Shown: positions 34,194 to 42,017, numbered from the stretch's first letter. The stretch is DNA of 64,000 bases from Bradyrhizobium sp. 195 (GCF_023101665.1 NZ_CP082161.1:3844001-3908000), one strand, 5' to 3'. Program-made: numbers and translations. The notes: a model not told the origin generated them from the sequence alone.

Positions 34194-34967
34194 ATGAGCA
34201 ATTTCAATCAGGAAAGCGTTTTGAGCGTCCACCACTGGACCGACACGCTGTTCTCCTTCAAGACCACCCGCAGCCCGACCTTCCGCTTCCGCAACGGCGA
34301 ATTCACCATGATCGGGCTCAAGGTCGGCGAGAAGCCGCTGCTGCGGGCCTACAGCGTCGCCAGTGCCAATTACGAGGACACGCTCGAGTTCTTCTCGATC
34401 AAGGTGCCGGATGGCCCGCTGACCTCGCGGCTCCAGCATCTGAAGCAAGGCGACGAGATCATCGTCAGCCGCAAGGCGACCGGCACGCTGGTGATCGACA
34501 ACCTCGAGGAGGGGCGCAACCTCTACCTCATCGGCACCGGCACGGGCCTGGCGCCGTTCCTGAGCGTGATCAAGGACCCCGAGACCTACGAGCGGTTCGA
34601 GAAGGTCGTGCTGCTGCACGGTTGCCGTCACGTCAAAGAGCTTGCCTATGGCGAGATGATCAACGAGACGCTGCCGAAGGACGAGCTGATCGGCGAGTAC
34701 ATCCGCGAGCAGCTCATCTACTATCCGACCGTGACGCGCGATCCCTTCCGCAACCGCGGCCGCATCACCGATCTCATCACCTCGGGCAAGCTGTTCGCCG
34801 ACATCGGCCTGCCGGCCCTGGAAGCCGCCCACGACCGCGTTATGATCTGCGGCAGCCCGGCGCTGGTGGCGGATACCCGCGTGCTGCTGGGCGAGCGCGG
34901 CTTTATCGAGGGCAACCACGGCGAACCGGCCCAATTCGTCGTCGAAAAGGCCTTCGCCGAGCGCTAG
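34194..34967 (+). CDS. fpr: Ferredoxin/flavodoxin-NADP+ reductase
   Basis: This 257-residue FAD enzyme of the bacterial Fpr type exchanges electrons between NADPH and ferredoxin. The FAD site RAYSVAS, the NADP loop GTGTGLAPFLS, and CGSPALV with the C-terminal VEKAFAER are all present. Length is typical of subclass I Fpr. A housekeeping role is possible. However, it shares an intergenic operator with the enamidase gene, and the clostridial 6-hydroxynicotinate reductase depends on ferredoxin, so here it may feed electrons to that reductase. No ferredoxin gene is seen in the window. Confidence 0.9.
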   Translation: MSNFNQESVLSVHHWTDTLFSFKTTRSPTFRFRNGEFTMIGLKVGEKPLLRAYSVASANYEDTLEFFSIKVPDGPLTSRLQHLKQGDEIIVSRKATGTLVIDNLEEGRNLYLIGTGTGLAPFLSVIKDPETYERFEKVVLLHGCRHVKELAYGEMINETLPKDELIGEYIREQLIYYPTVTRDPFRNRGRITDLITSGKLFADIGLPALEAAHDRVMICGSPALVADTRVLLGERGFIEGNHGEPAQFVVEKAFAER

Positions 34968-35044
34968 GCGCGGAATCGTCTCGCAATAAGGCCGCATTTC
35001 CGCCACCGGGCGCCCGTTGCGGCGTCGATTCGGCACACGATACT

Positions 35045-35075
35045 ATGTGGGAACGAATCAGCGGAGTTCCCACAT
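35045..35075 (+). promoter_or_regulatory. Hairpin enclosing the ribosome site and start codon
   Basis: A perfect 10-bp stem, ATGTGGGAAC (35045-35054) with GTTCCCACAT (35066-35075), has an 11-nt loop GAATCAGCGGA. The downstream arm runs into the first two bases of the ATG at 35074 and the loop holds the AGCGGA ribosome site. In RNA this would sequester the start codon and expose or bend the ribosome site, as in thermosensors or protein-bound leaders. As DNA it could instead be a dimeric operator over the start. Confidence 0.5.
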
Positions 35076-35397
35076 GGTTGCGGACAGCGACAGCAACATC
35101 GCCTGGCACCGGGTCCAGTTGAAGAAGAACCGCGCCGAGTTGAAGGCGCTCGAGACTGCGCGCTTCACGATGGGCGAGATCGCGTCCTCGAAGCGGAACG
35201 GCCAGACCCAGAAGGCGATTGCGGAACTCAAGCGCAAGATCGCGCAGTCCGAGCGCGTGGTCGCTGATCACGACAAGCGCACGCGCAGACCACTCGGCAC
35301 CGACCTGCAAAGCCTCAGCAATGGCAGCTGGAGCCATTGGGACGCCTACACGCAGCAGCAGCGCAAGACCGGCCAGCGCTCGCCGGGACGCGGATAG
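35074..35397 (+). CDS. Small charged coiled-coil protein, unknown
   Basis: This 107-residue hydrophilic protein starts at the ATG at 35074 (MVADSDSNIAWHRVQLKKNR) inside the hairpin described above. Residues 12-65 are rich in Lys, Glu, Arg and Leu with heptad spacing (WHRVQLKKNRAELKALETAR, AIAELKRKIAQSERVVADHD), so a coiled coil is likely. The tail is polar and disordered. No family is recognised. A longer frame from 35017 would read through the hairpin and has no ribosome site. Confidence 0.62.
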   Translation: MVADSDSNIAWHRVQLKKNRAELKALETARFTMGEIASSKRNGQTQKAIAELKRKIAQSERVVADHDKRTRRPLGTDLQSLSNGSWSHWDAYTQQQRKTGQRSPGRG

Positions 35398-35487
35398 GCC
35401 GTCGTCTTCTCGCGCTAGTTCCGCCCCTTGTGCGCTGGCCCGCGTATACTATCTGGGCGCAACACCAGCAATCACTCCGGTGATCCC

Positions 35488-36756
35488 ATGACAGTGCGCC
35501 TCGATTTCACCAGCGAGGCCTTCTTTCGCGATCCACCAAAGGCGATTGAGACACTGCGCAGGTCCGGCCCCGTGGTCGCGACACGATTTCCTCTCGTCGG
35601 CGACGTCTGGATCACCACGACCCATGACGCCACCGCGCAGGTTCTGAAGGACGGCGCGAGCTTCACGCTGCGCAAGGAGGACGGCGACGTCGCCGGTCTG
35701 CGCTGGTGGATGCCGAGATATGTCAGGACCATCGCCAATAACATGCTGACGATGGACGAGCCGGATCATACGAGGCTGCGCAGCATCGTGGACGAGGCCT
35801 TTCGTCGTCGCGCGATCGTCGCGATGGAGCCTCGCATACGGGCCATCGCCGACGGTCTCGCGGGCGAGCTGTTCGCGAATGAAGATCCTGCCGATCTCGT
35901 GCAGCGCTACGCGCGCATCCTGCCGCTCGCGGTGATCTCCGAGCTCCTGGGCCTGCCCTTGGCCGATCGTCAAAAATTCATCGCCTGGGCCAACGCGATG
36001 TCCTCGCTGACCAATGTCGTCAGTTTCTTCCGCCTGCTGTTCGCGTTCCGCAAGATGCGCGCCTATCTCGAACGGCAATTGCAGATCGCGCGTGCGCAGG
36101 GCGGCGAAGGCCTGATTGCCGAGCTGGTGCAGGTCGAGCGCGAGGGCGGCCAGATTACGCCGGATGAGATGGTCTCGATGGTGTTTCTGCTGCTTGCAGC
36201 CGGCTCCGAGACGACCACGCATCTCATCAGCGGTTCCGCCTATGAGCTCCTCAGAAGTCCCGGCCTGCGCGACTGGTTGGAGCAGGACTGGAGCCGCGTT
36301 GGGCTCGCGGTGGAGGAGTTCCTGCGCTTTGTTTCGCCGGTGCAATTCTCCAAGCCGCGCTATGTGCGGCGGGATGTCGTAGTCGAAGGCGTGCGCCTGA
36401 AGAAGGGCGATCGCGTCATGGTGATGCTCGCCGCAGCAAACATGGATCCGGCGATGCATGATCGTCCGGAAATCCTCGATCTCGAACGCAAGCCGAACCG
36501 TCATCTCTCGTTCGGAACAGGAATCCATTTCTGCCTCGGCCATCAGCTGGCGCGAATGGAGGCGGCCTGCGCGCTGGAGGCGCTGTTCGCGCGATGGCCG
36601 AAACTCGGCCTCGCCGTCGATCCAGCGCAGGTCCACTGGCGCAGGCGGCCGGGCCTTCGTGCCATCGCAAAGCTTCCCGTCACGCCAGAGGCTCACGGGA
36701 CACGTACCGCGCCTGAAGGGATGATAGTTGATCGTTCCCTCGCGCGGGCGGACTGA
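35488..36756 (+). CDS. Cytochrome P450
   Basis: This 422-residue soluble P450 monooxygenase has an I-helix oxygen-binding motif LLAAGSETTTHL, a K-helix Glu-x-x-Arg in VEEFLRFVSP, and a heme-ligand loop FGTGIHFCLGHQLARMEA with the cysteine axial ligand. I start at the ATG at 35488 (MTVRLDFTSEAFFRDP), because the frame before it is unlike any P450. The enzyme needs a ferredoxin and reductase; an Fpr gene lies 0.5 kb upstream, but no ferredoxin gene is next to it. The substrate is unknown. Confidence 0.93.
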   Translation: MTVRLDFTSEAFFRDPPKAIETLRRSGPVVATRFPLVGDVWITTTHDATAQVLKDGASFTLRKEDGDVAGLRWWMPRYVRTIANNMLTMDEPDHTRLRSIVDEAFRRRAIVAMEPRIRAIADGLAGELFANEDPADLVQRYARILPLAVISELLGLPLADRQKFIAWANAMSSLTNVVSFFRLLFAFRKMRAYLERQLQIARAQGGEGLIAELVQVEREGGQITPDEMVSMVFLLLAAGSETTTHLISGSAYELLRSPGLRDWLEQDWSRVGLAVEEFLRFVSPVQFSKPRYVRRDVVVEGVRLKKGDRVMVMLAAANMDPAMHDRPEILDLERKPNRHLSFGTGIHFCLGHQLARMEAACALEALFARWPKLGLAVDPAQVHWRRRPGLRAIAKLPVTPEAHGTRTAPEGMIVDRSLARAD

Positions 36757-36896
36757 GCTTTCTGCTTCGGCAAATCGTCGCTGATTGTGTTCCGCCAGGA
36801 ACGGTGCGCAGCGCTTGCTGTTGTTCACCGGGACCGCGGGCGCGCCACCGAACAGGCTCCGTGCCCGAGGTTTCCAGATCTCACGGAGGTTGGATC

Positions 36897-37082
36897 ATGA
36901 CCAGCAGAATGCCGAATGTTCCGCCGGACAATCAGAGCCGGAAGGGAACTGGCGACCCCAAGCAAATGCCGTCTGATCAGGGCCCGCGCGGCCAACAGCG
37001 CGCGGAAAATCCGGACCAGCAGGGAGAGCAGGGCAACATCAAGCAGAACACGACCAATCAGGGATACCAGCAAGACCGCTGA
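36897..37082 (+). CDS. Tiny disordered hydrophilic protein, 61 residues
   Basis: The ATG at 36897 has a CGGAGG site 7 nt upstream. The product is almost free of hydrophobic residues and rich in Gln, Asn, Gly and Pro (RKGTGDPKQMPSDQGPRGQQ), so it should be intrinsically disordered. Together with the next two genes it forms a run of tiny proteins with good ribosome sites, ended by a strong terminator at 37625. Such proteins can be stress-protective, but I have no family evidence. Confidence 0.55.
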   Translation: MTSRMPNVPPDNQSRKGTGDPKQMPSDQGPRGQQRAENPDQQGEQGNIKQNTTNQGYQQDR

Positions 37083-37096
37083 GGAGGCGACATTCC

Positions 37097-37297
37097 ATGT
37101 CGACATCCACCAAGACACCAAACAGCATTCGCCAGGGCGGCCCCGGCGCATCACATGAGAACGCGAAGGCGCCGTTGGAGGTGAAGAAGCCGCCTGCGGA
37201 TGATTCACAGCGCAGCCACAGCCGCGTCTCGGGTGGCGGAGGCGAACACGACTCCCATCACGCGCACGATGAGGCCGGCAAGGGCGGAAGCAGGTGA
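37097..37297 (+). CDS. Tiny disordered His/Gly-rich protein, 66 residues
   Basis: The ATG at 37097 follows a GAGGAGG site and lies 14 nt after the previous stop. The chain is polar throughout, with a C-terminal His/Asp/Gly cluster (GGGGEHDSHHAHDEAGKGGS) that could bind divalent metal. It shows no fold signals. It is the middle gene of the three-gene run. Confidence 0.58.
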   Translation: MSTSTKTPNSIRQGGPGASHENAKAPLEVKKPPADDSQRSHSRVSGGGGEHDSHHAHDEAGKGGSR

Positions 37298-37361
37298 TGG
37301 AGATTTGGTGCAAGGCCCGCAACGGAAGCACTAACGAAGAACACTGTAAGAGGAGAAACCG

Positions 37362-37604
37362 ATGCCAGGTGGGCACGGCAGCAAAACGCACTTCAGATCC
37401 GGCATGCATGGCAAAGGCGACGGCACCGGCGCATTGACCAACATACCCAAGGAGATGATCGGCGACAACATGGTGCTGTCCAACCGCGACAAGAAGCAGC
37501 ATTCGGATATTCGCGGCATGGACGGCAAGTCCATCCAGACCGAGCAATATCAGGACCACGCAGCCAACCGGCTCGACGAGAAGCCGGAGGCTGACGAAAC
37601 CTGA
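37362..37604 (+). CDS. Small hydrophilic protein, 80 residues
   Basis: The ATG at 37362 has an AGAGGAG site. The protein is polar and Gly/Lys/Asp-rich (MPGGHGSKTHFRSGMHGKGD, then NIPKEMIGDNMVLSNRDKKQ), with a possible short helix in the middle. No family is recognised. A classic terminator begins 20 nt after the stop, marking the end of the run of tiny genes. Confidence 0.6.
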   Translation: MPGGHGSKTHFRSGMHGKGDGTGALTNIPKEMIGDNMVLSNRDKKQHSDIRGMDGKSIQTEQYQDHAANRLDEKPEADET

Positions 37605-37624
37605 GAGCGTTCTCCGCTGAACTT

Positions 37625-37655
37625 GCGGACCGGTGTTCAGCCGGTCCGCTTTTTT
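37625..37655 (+). terminator. Rho-independent terminator
   Basis: A perfect 9-bp stem GCGGACCGG / CCGGTCCGC (37625-37633 with 37641-37649) has a 7-nt loop, followed directly by six Ts (37650-37655). It ends transcription of the three tiny genes on the plus strand. The hairpin also covers the stop codon of the convergent DUF763 gene, but the minus strand has no T-run after it. Confidence 0.9.
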
Positions 37656-38887
37656 GTCGGCGCGAGGTCGCGCTCCCAGCCGAATACGGAGCGACCGTCG
37701 AGATCTGGCGACGCCGCGCGCTCGCCGGCGATGTAGGCCTCGACCGACGGCCCGCGCGCCGTGCGTTCCAGCCGCCGCGCCTGGTCGTCGAGGCGCTTGA
37801 TCGCCTGCATCTCCTCGTCACGTCCGAGCTTCGCGCTCTGGATTGCGCCCTTCAGCACGCGGATTGTTTCGTCATAGACCTTGATCGGGACGGGATAGGG
37901 ATGCCGGTCCTTGCCGCCATGGGCGAGCGAGAAACGCGCGGGATCCTTGAAACGATAGGGCGCGCCGTGCACGACCTCGGCGACCATCGCCAGCGAGCGC
38001 ACAGTGCGCGCGCCGACGCCCGGCGTCAGCAGCAGTTCCGGAAAATCGACCGGGCTGCGCTCGGCTGCGGCGGCCAGCGTGCCGTGCAGGCGGCGCGCGA
38101 ACACGTCCTTGGGCCTGACATCGTGATGCGCCGGCATGATCAGGTGCGGCAGCATGGCCTGTGCCGGCTCGGGCACGGTCCCCATGAGCCGCTCGAATTC
38201 GGAGACGATGCGATCGGGGCCGAGATCCCCTAGGAGATCGAGCTGCGCGCTGCGCGAGATGTCGGCGCGATGGTCGGTGAGATTGACGATCTCCCCCTGT
38301 TGCGGCCCGTCAATCGCGCAATGCGGCGTATCGACGAAGCTCTTCAGGGCCTCGGAATGCCAGTGATAGCGTCGTGCCTGCCGCTTGTCGCCATTCATGC
38401 CCTGCTGCACCACCGTCCATTTGCCGTCGGCGGTAACGAAGAAGCCGTGGAGATAGAGGTCGAAGCCGTCCTGCACGGCCGCGCTGTCGACCTTCGCCAC
38501 CAAGCGGCTGGCGCGGGTCAGCTTTGCGCCGTCGAATCCAACGCGGTCGCCGAGTTGCATCAACTCATCCGGCGTCTTGCGCGAATGCTGACCGCGGCCG
38601 CCGCAGACATAGATCCCGAGCTCGTCCTGGAGCGGCCCGAGCCCGCGCTTCAGTGCGCCGATCACGGAGGTCGTGATGCCCGAGGAGTGCCAGTCCATTC
38701 CCATGACGGCGCCGAATGACTGGAACCAGAACGGATGGGACAGCCGCTGGAGGAACGCATCGCGGCCATAATGATGCACAATCGCCTGCGTGACGATCGA
38801 CCCCAGCGAGGCCATGCGGCTTGCCAGCCACGGCGGAACCCGTCCGGTGTGCAAGGGAAGATCGGCGCTGCCGCTACGTCGAGTCAT
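37637..38887 (-). CDS. DUF763 family protein
   Basis: This 416-residue protein opens with the family signature RRSGSADLPLHTGRVPPWLA and continues with VICGG-like, GMDWHSSGITTSVIGALKRG, DLYLHGFFVTADGKWTVVQQ and HDVRPKDVFARRLHGTLAAA. DUF763 members occur in archaea and scattered bacteria. The helix-hairpin-like LLTPGVGARTVRSLAMVAEV motif near residue 285 hints at nucleic-acid binding, and the helical C-terminus is specific to longer members. No function is established. It has no operon partners here. Confidence 0.85.
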   Translation of the reverse strand: MTRRSGSADLPLHTGRVPPWLASRMASLGSIVTQAIVHHYGRDAFLQRLSHPFWFQSFGAVMGMDWHSSGITTSVIGALKRGLGPLQDELGIYVCGGRGQHSRKTPDELMQLGDRVGFDGAKLTRASRLVAKVDSAAVQDGFDLYLHGFFVTADGKWTVVQQGMNGDKRQARRYHWHSEALKSFVDTPHCAIDGPQQGEIVNLTDHRADISRSAQLDLLGDLGPDRIVSEFERLMGTVPEPAQAMLPHLIMPAHHDVRPKDVFARRLHGTLAAAAERSPVDFPELLLTPGVGARTVRSLAMVAEVVHGAPYRFKDPARFSLAHGGKDRHPYPVPIKVYDETIRVLKGAIQSAKLGRDEEMQAIKRLDDQARRLERTARGPSVEAYIAGERAASPDLDGRSVFGWERDLAPTKKRTG

Positions 38888-39014
38888 GACTGCCCCAAAC
38901 TAGTCCAGTTCGGCAACGGTTGCACCTGTGGAATGCTGCGTTGCACAGGGCGGGGGAGCGAAGCCGGCCGGGAGGCGTTGAGCCGGCTACGCGAATGCAA
39001 AGACGGGGACAGCA

Positions 39015-40160
39015 ATGAATTGGCAGGCCCTCCTGGCCGACATCGACAGGATGTTCGGCTGGATACCGTCGTGGTTTGTCGGCCTCAGCCTGGTGCTCGG
39101 CGCGGTTCTGCTGGCCCTTGCCCTCCATCGGCTTGCGGCCTGGCTTCTCAATCGCGCCTTCGGAACTCGTCTGCCGCTCCTCAGCGTGTTCATCGAGCGC
39201 ACGACGGGCCCAGCTCAGTTGGCGTTGTGTCTTGGCGCGGTCGCATTGGTGCTTCCGCTCGCGCCGCTCGACGACACGATCCGCACGCCGCTGATGCGGC
39301 TGTTCGTGGTGGCTGTCATCGCGCTGATCGGCTGGATCTCGATCCGGATCGTCGACATGAGTGCGGCGCGCTATCTGCAGAACTTTCGCGACGTCACCGA
39401 GAATTTCGTCGCCCGCAAGCACGTCACGCAGGTCCGCGTGTTCAAGCGCGTCACCGACACCATCATCGTCATCATCACGGTGTCGACCGCGCTGATGACG
39501 TTCGACTCGGTCCGGCAATACGGCGTCAGCCTGTTCGCCTCCGCCGGCGCCGCTGGTATCATCGTCGGTCTGGCCGCACGGCCGCTGCTCAGCAATCTGA
39601 TTGCGGGCTTGCAGATCGCCATCACCCAGCCGATCCGCATCGAGGACGCGGTGATCATCGAGAACGAGTGGGGATGGGTCGAGGATATCACCGCGACCTA
39701 TGTCGTGATCCGGCTGTGGGACTGGCGCCGCATGGTGGTGCCGCTGTCCTACTTCATCGAAAAACCGTTCCAGAACTGGACCCGCGACACCGCATCCTTG
39801 ATCGGCGTGATCGCGCTTCACGTCGACTATCGTGCCGACGTCCCGCGCATTCGACGCTGGCTGGAAGAGGCAGTGAAGCAGTCCAAGCTCTGGGACGGTG
39901 CGGTGGTCAATCTCCAGGTGATTGACGCGGACTCGCGCACCATAGAGCTGCGGGCACTGGTCAGCGCGAGGAACGCGCCGCAGTCGTGGGACCTGCGCTG
40001 CGAGATCAGGGAGAAGCTCGTGGCCTTCATTCGTGACGAGATGCCGGAGGCGTTGCCGCGCGAGCGGGCGATCCTGATCCCGTCGGGCGGAGGCGATGAT
40101 GCCGATTTCATGCGAGGCACTGCGCCGCCGGAGAAGATGCGCGCGCGTGCACATAGCTGA
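39015..40160 (+). CDS. MscS-type mechanosensitive channel
   Basis: This 381-residue inner membrane protein has about five hydrophobic helices in the first 190 residues. The pore-lining segment is rich in Gly/Ala (FASAGAAGIIVGLAARPLLSNLIAG), followed by the MscS beta domain (QPIRIEDAVIIENEWGWVEDITATYVVIRLWDWRRMVVPLSYF, split here only for reading). Such channels release solutes on hypo-osmotic shock. It is slightly longer than E. coli MscS (286), with two extra N-terminal helices. It is convergent with the Bug-receptor gene. Confidence 0.9.
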   Translation: MNWQALLADIDRMFGWIPSWFVGLSLVLGAVLLALALHRLAAWLLNRAFGTRLPLLSVFIERTTGPAQLALCLGAVALVLPLAPLDDTIRTPLMRLFVVAVIALIGWISIRIVDMSAARYLQNFRDVTENFVARKHVTQVRVFKRVTDTIIVIITVSTALMTFDSVRQYGVSLFASAGAAGIIVGLAARPLLSNLIAGLQIAITQPIRIEDAVIIENEWGWVEDITATYVVIRLWDWRRMVVPLSYFIEKPFQNWTRDTASLIGVIALHVDYRADVPRIRRWLEEAVKQSKLWDGAVVNLQVIDADSRTIELRALVSARNAPQSWDLRCEIREKLVAFIRDEMPEALPRERAILIPSGGGDDADFMRGTAPPEKMRARAHS

Positions 40161-40182
40161 CGCGGCTTGCTTCTGAACAGCC

Positions 40183-41160
40183 TCACTGCGCGCGGATGTT
40201 GGCAGCCTTCAGCACCGGCTCCCATTTGGTCGCCTCGGCGTGCATATAGGCGTCAAACTCCTTGGGCGTTGAGCCGACCGGCGTTGCGCCGATCTTGCCG
40301 AGCGTCGACAGCACATTCGCATCCTGCAGCGCCGCCTTGAGATCGGTCTCGAGCTTTGCCACGATCTCGGGCGGCATCTTTGCCGGGCCGAGGACGCCCC
40401 ACCAGACCGAGACGTCATAGCCGGATATGCCGGCTTCCGCGATCGTCGGAACGTTGGGCAGCGCCTTGGAGCGCTCGGCCGAAGTCACCGCGAGCGCACG
40501 CACCGGGCCGCCTTCGAGCTGGCCGATCGCTTCGGCGAGCGGATTGATGCTAAGCGGGATCTCACCGGCGATCACGGCCGTCAGCGCGGGCGCGCCGCCC
40601 TTGTAGGGGATCGCGACGATCTTGGTGCCGGACATATGCTTCAACAGTTCGCCAGCCAGATGCGCCGAGGTGCCGTTGCCTGACATGCCGTAGGAGAGCT
40701 TGTCCGGCTCCTTCTTCGCAGCAGCCAGGAGATCGCCGAGTGTCTTGTAGGGACTGTCCTTGGCCACGACGATCGCGAGCGGTGAGGAAGCGACTTCGGT
40801 GATCGCGGTAAAGTCCTTGAATGTGTCGTAAGGCACGCTCGGATAGATGAACTGGTTGAGCGGATGACCGCTCGCGACCAGGATCAGCGTGTAACCATCA
40901 GGCGCGGCCTGCGTCAGCGCCTGCGAGGCGACGATGCCGCCGGCGCCGGGACGATTGTCGACCACCGGCTGCTGGCCCCAGGTTTTTGCGAGTGCCTGTC
41001 CCAGCGTGCGCGCGAGTACATCGACCGCGCCGCCGGCCGCGTAGGGGACCAGGATGTGGACCGGCTTGCTCGGATAATTGTCGGCGGCCTGCGCGCCGCC
41101 CGCCAGCAGCAGACCGGCGCTCAGCACCAAACCGCCAATTCTCTTGTTCAAACCCAGCAT
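40183..41160 (-). CDS. Bug/TctC-family periplasmic solute receptor
   Basis: This 325-residue tripartite-tricarboxylate-type receptor starts at an ATG at 41160 with an AAGGAG site and the signal MLGLNKRIGGLVLSAGLLLA...GAQA. The mature protein begins DNYPSKPVHILVPYAAGGAV, the family hallmark, with PGAGGIVASQALTQAAPDGY and GTSAHLAGELLKHMSGT. No TctA/TctB membrane genes are adjacent, as is common for Bug proteins. It is divergent from tetR and could be controlled by the same operator, so its ligand may be the aromatic acid degraded by that operon. Confidence 0.9.
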   Translation of the reverse strand: MLGLNKRIGGLVLSAGLLLAGGAQAADNYPSKPVHILVPYAAGGAVDVLARTLGQALAKTWGQQPVVDNRPGAGGIVASQALTQAAPDGYTLILVASGHPLNQFIYPSVPYDTFKDFTAITEVASSPLAIVVAKDSPYKTLGDLLAAAKKEPDKLSYGMSGNGTSAHLAGELLKHMSGTKIVAIPYKGGAPALTAVIAGEIPLSINPLAEAIGQLEGGPVRALAVTSAERSKALPNVPTIAEAGISGYDVSVWWGVLGPAKMPPEIVAKLETDLKAALQDANVLSTLGKIGATPVGSTPKEFDAYMHAEATKWEPVLKAANIRAQ

Positions 41161-41234
41161 TTTTCCCAGCACTCCTTGCAGGCACTCGCATCCTTGCGAC
41201 GGTCTCCAAACCGTCCTGGACACTGCCCATGGTT

Positions 41235-41276
41235 TTTGTTGACGAGACCTGATCTTTTGTACGATAGTACAAATGA
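41235..41276 (+). promoter_or_regulatory. Promoter with TetR-type operator, tetR copy
   Basis: A TTGACG -35-like element at 41239-41244 is followed by TTTGTAC-GATA-GTACAAA at 41256-41273 over the expected -10 position. The block matches 16525-16566 at 37 of 42 positions. It ends one base before the tetR ATG at 41278, so no ribosome site fits between promoter and start; a leaderless message is likely. Autorepression by TetR is the natural reading. Confidence 0.7.
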
Positions 41277-41277
41277 C

Positions 41278-41988
41278 ATGGTACGCAAGCCCACCAGCAA
41301 GGAATCGGCCCGCAAGCCGAACATGCGCGAGGCGATCCTCGCCGCGGCCGAGGAGCTGTTCGCCATCAACGGCTTCAATGCCGTCTCGGTGCGCGACATC
41401 GCGGTGGCCGCCGGGGCCAATCCCGGCAGCGTGACCTACCATTTCAAGACCAAGGACGGTCTGCTGCTGGAGATCTACCGGCGCCATTGCGGTCCGATGA
41501 ACCTGCGCCGTTCCGAACTGCTCGCGGCCGCAAGGCGCGTGCGCGATCTCCAGGACCGCCTGGAGGCGATCGTGCGCGCCTATGTGGTGCCGGCCTTCAC
41601 CTCCGGCAGCGATCTCGCCGGCGGCGGGGCGCGCTTCACGCGGCTGCGCGCCGTGATGTCGGCCGAAGGCAACGAGGTCGCGCGAAAAATCATCGCGCAG
41701 ACCTTCGACGACACCAGCCACGCCTTCATCGATGCGATCCACGAGAGCCTGCCGCATATCCCCCGCACCGATATCGTCTGGCGCAGCCACTTCCTGCTCG
41801 GCGCACTCTATTATTCACTGGTGACGCCGGACCGCGTCTCGCGCCTGTCGCGCGGTGCGGCCGACGGCAGTGATCCCGCCAACGCCATCGAGCAATTGGT
41901 GCAGGCCACCGTTGCCGCGTTCCAGGCGCCGGCTCTGGATCAGGCCGCGCCGGCGCCGCGGCGGCCGGTCGTCAGCAGCAAGACTTGA
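41278..41988 (+). CDS. TetR-family repressor of aromatic-acid operon
   Basis: This 236-residue regulator has a helix-turn-helix near residues 34-55 (VSVRDIAVAAGANPGSVTYH) inside a typical TetR N-terminal domain (MREAILAAAEELFAINGFNA). A ligand-binding C-terminal domain of about 150 residues follows. The ATG at 41278 is 1 nt after the operator block; the next Met, 14 residues on, has no ribosome site at a proper distance, so I keep the first. It heads the operon with the lactonase-like, GalB-like and GalC-like genes and probably also controls the dioxygenase promoter at 16.5 kb. Confidence 0.88.
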   Translation: MVRKPTSKESARKPNMREAILAAAEELFAINGFNAVSVRDIAVAAGANPGSVTYHFKTKDGLLLEIYRRHCGPMNLRRSELLAAARRVRDLQDRLEAIVRAYVVPAFTSGSDLAGGGARFTRLRAVMSAEGNEVARKIIAQTFDDTSHAFIDAIHESLPHIPRTDIVWRSHFLLGALYYSLVTPDRVSRLSRGAADGSDPANAIEQLVQATVAAFQAPALDQAAPAPRRPVVSSKT

Positions 41989-42017
41989 ACGAGCGTCTCG
42001 CTTCGGCGGTTCACCTG

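Noticed and set aside
38874..40154. 426-residue open frame opposite the MscS gene
   Set aside because: His/Gln/Arg-rich shadow of a clear membrane channel gene.
16525..41276. The duplicated 42-nt block as attachment sites of an integrated element
   Set aside because: The copies contain promoter and palindrome, stand before related genes in the same orientation, and no integrase or tRNA end is present.
41161..41790. N-terminal extension of the Bug receptor
   Set aside because: It runs antisense through tetR and would bury the signal peptide; the ATG at 41160 has a proper ribosome site.
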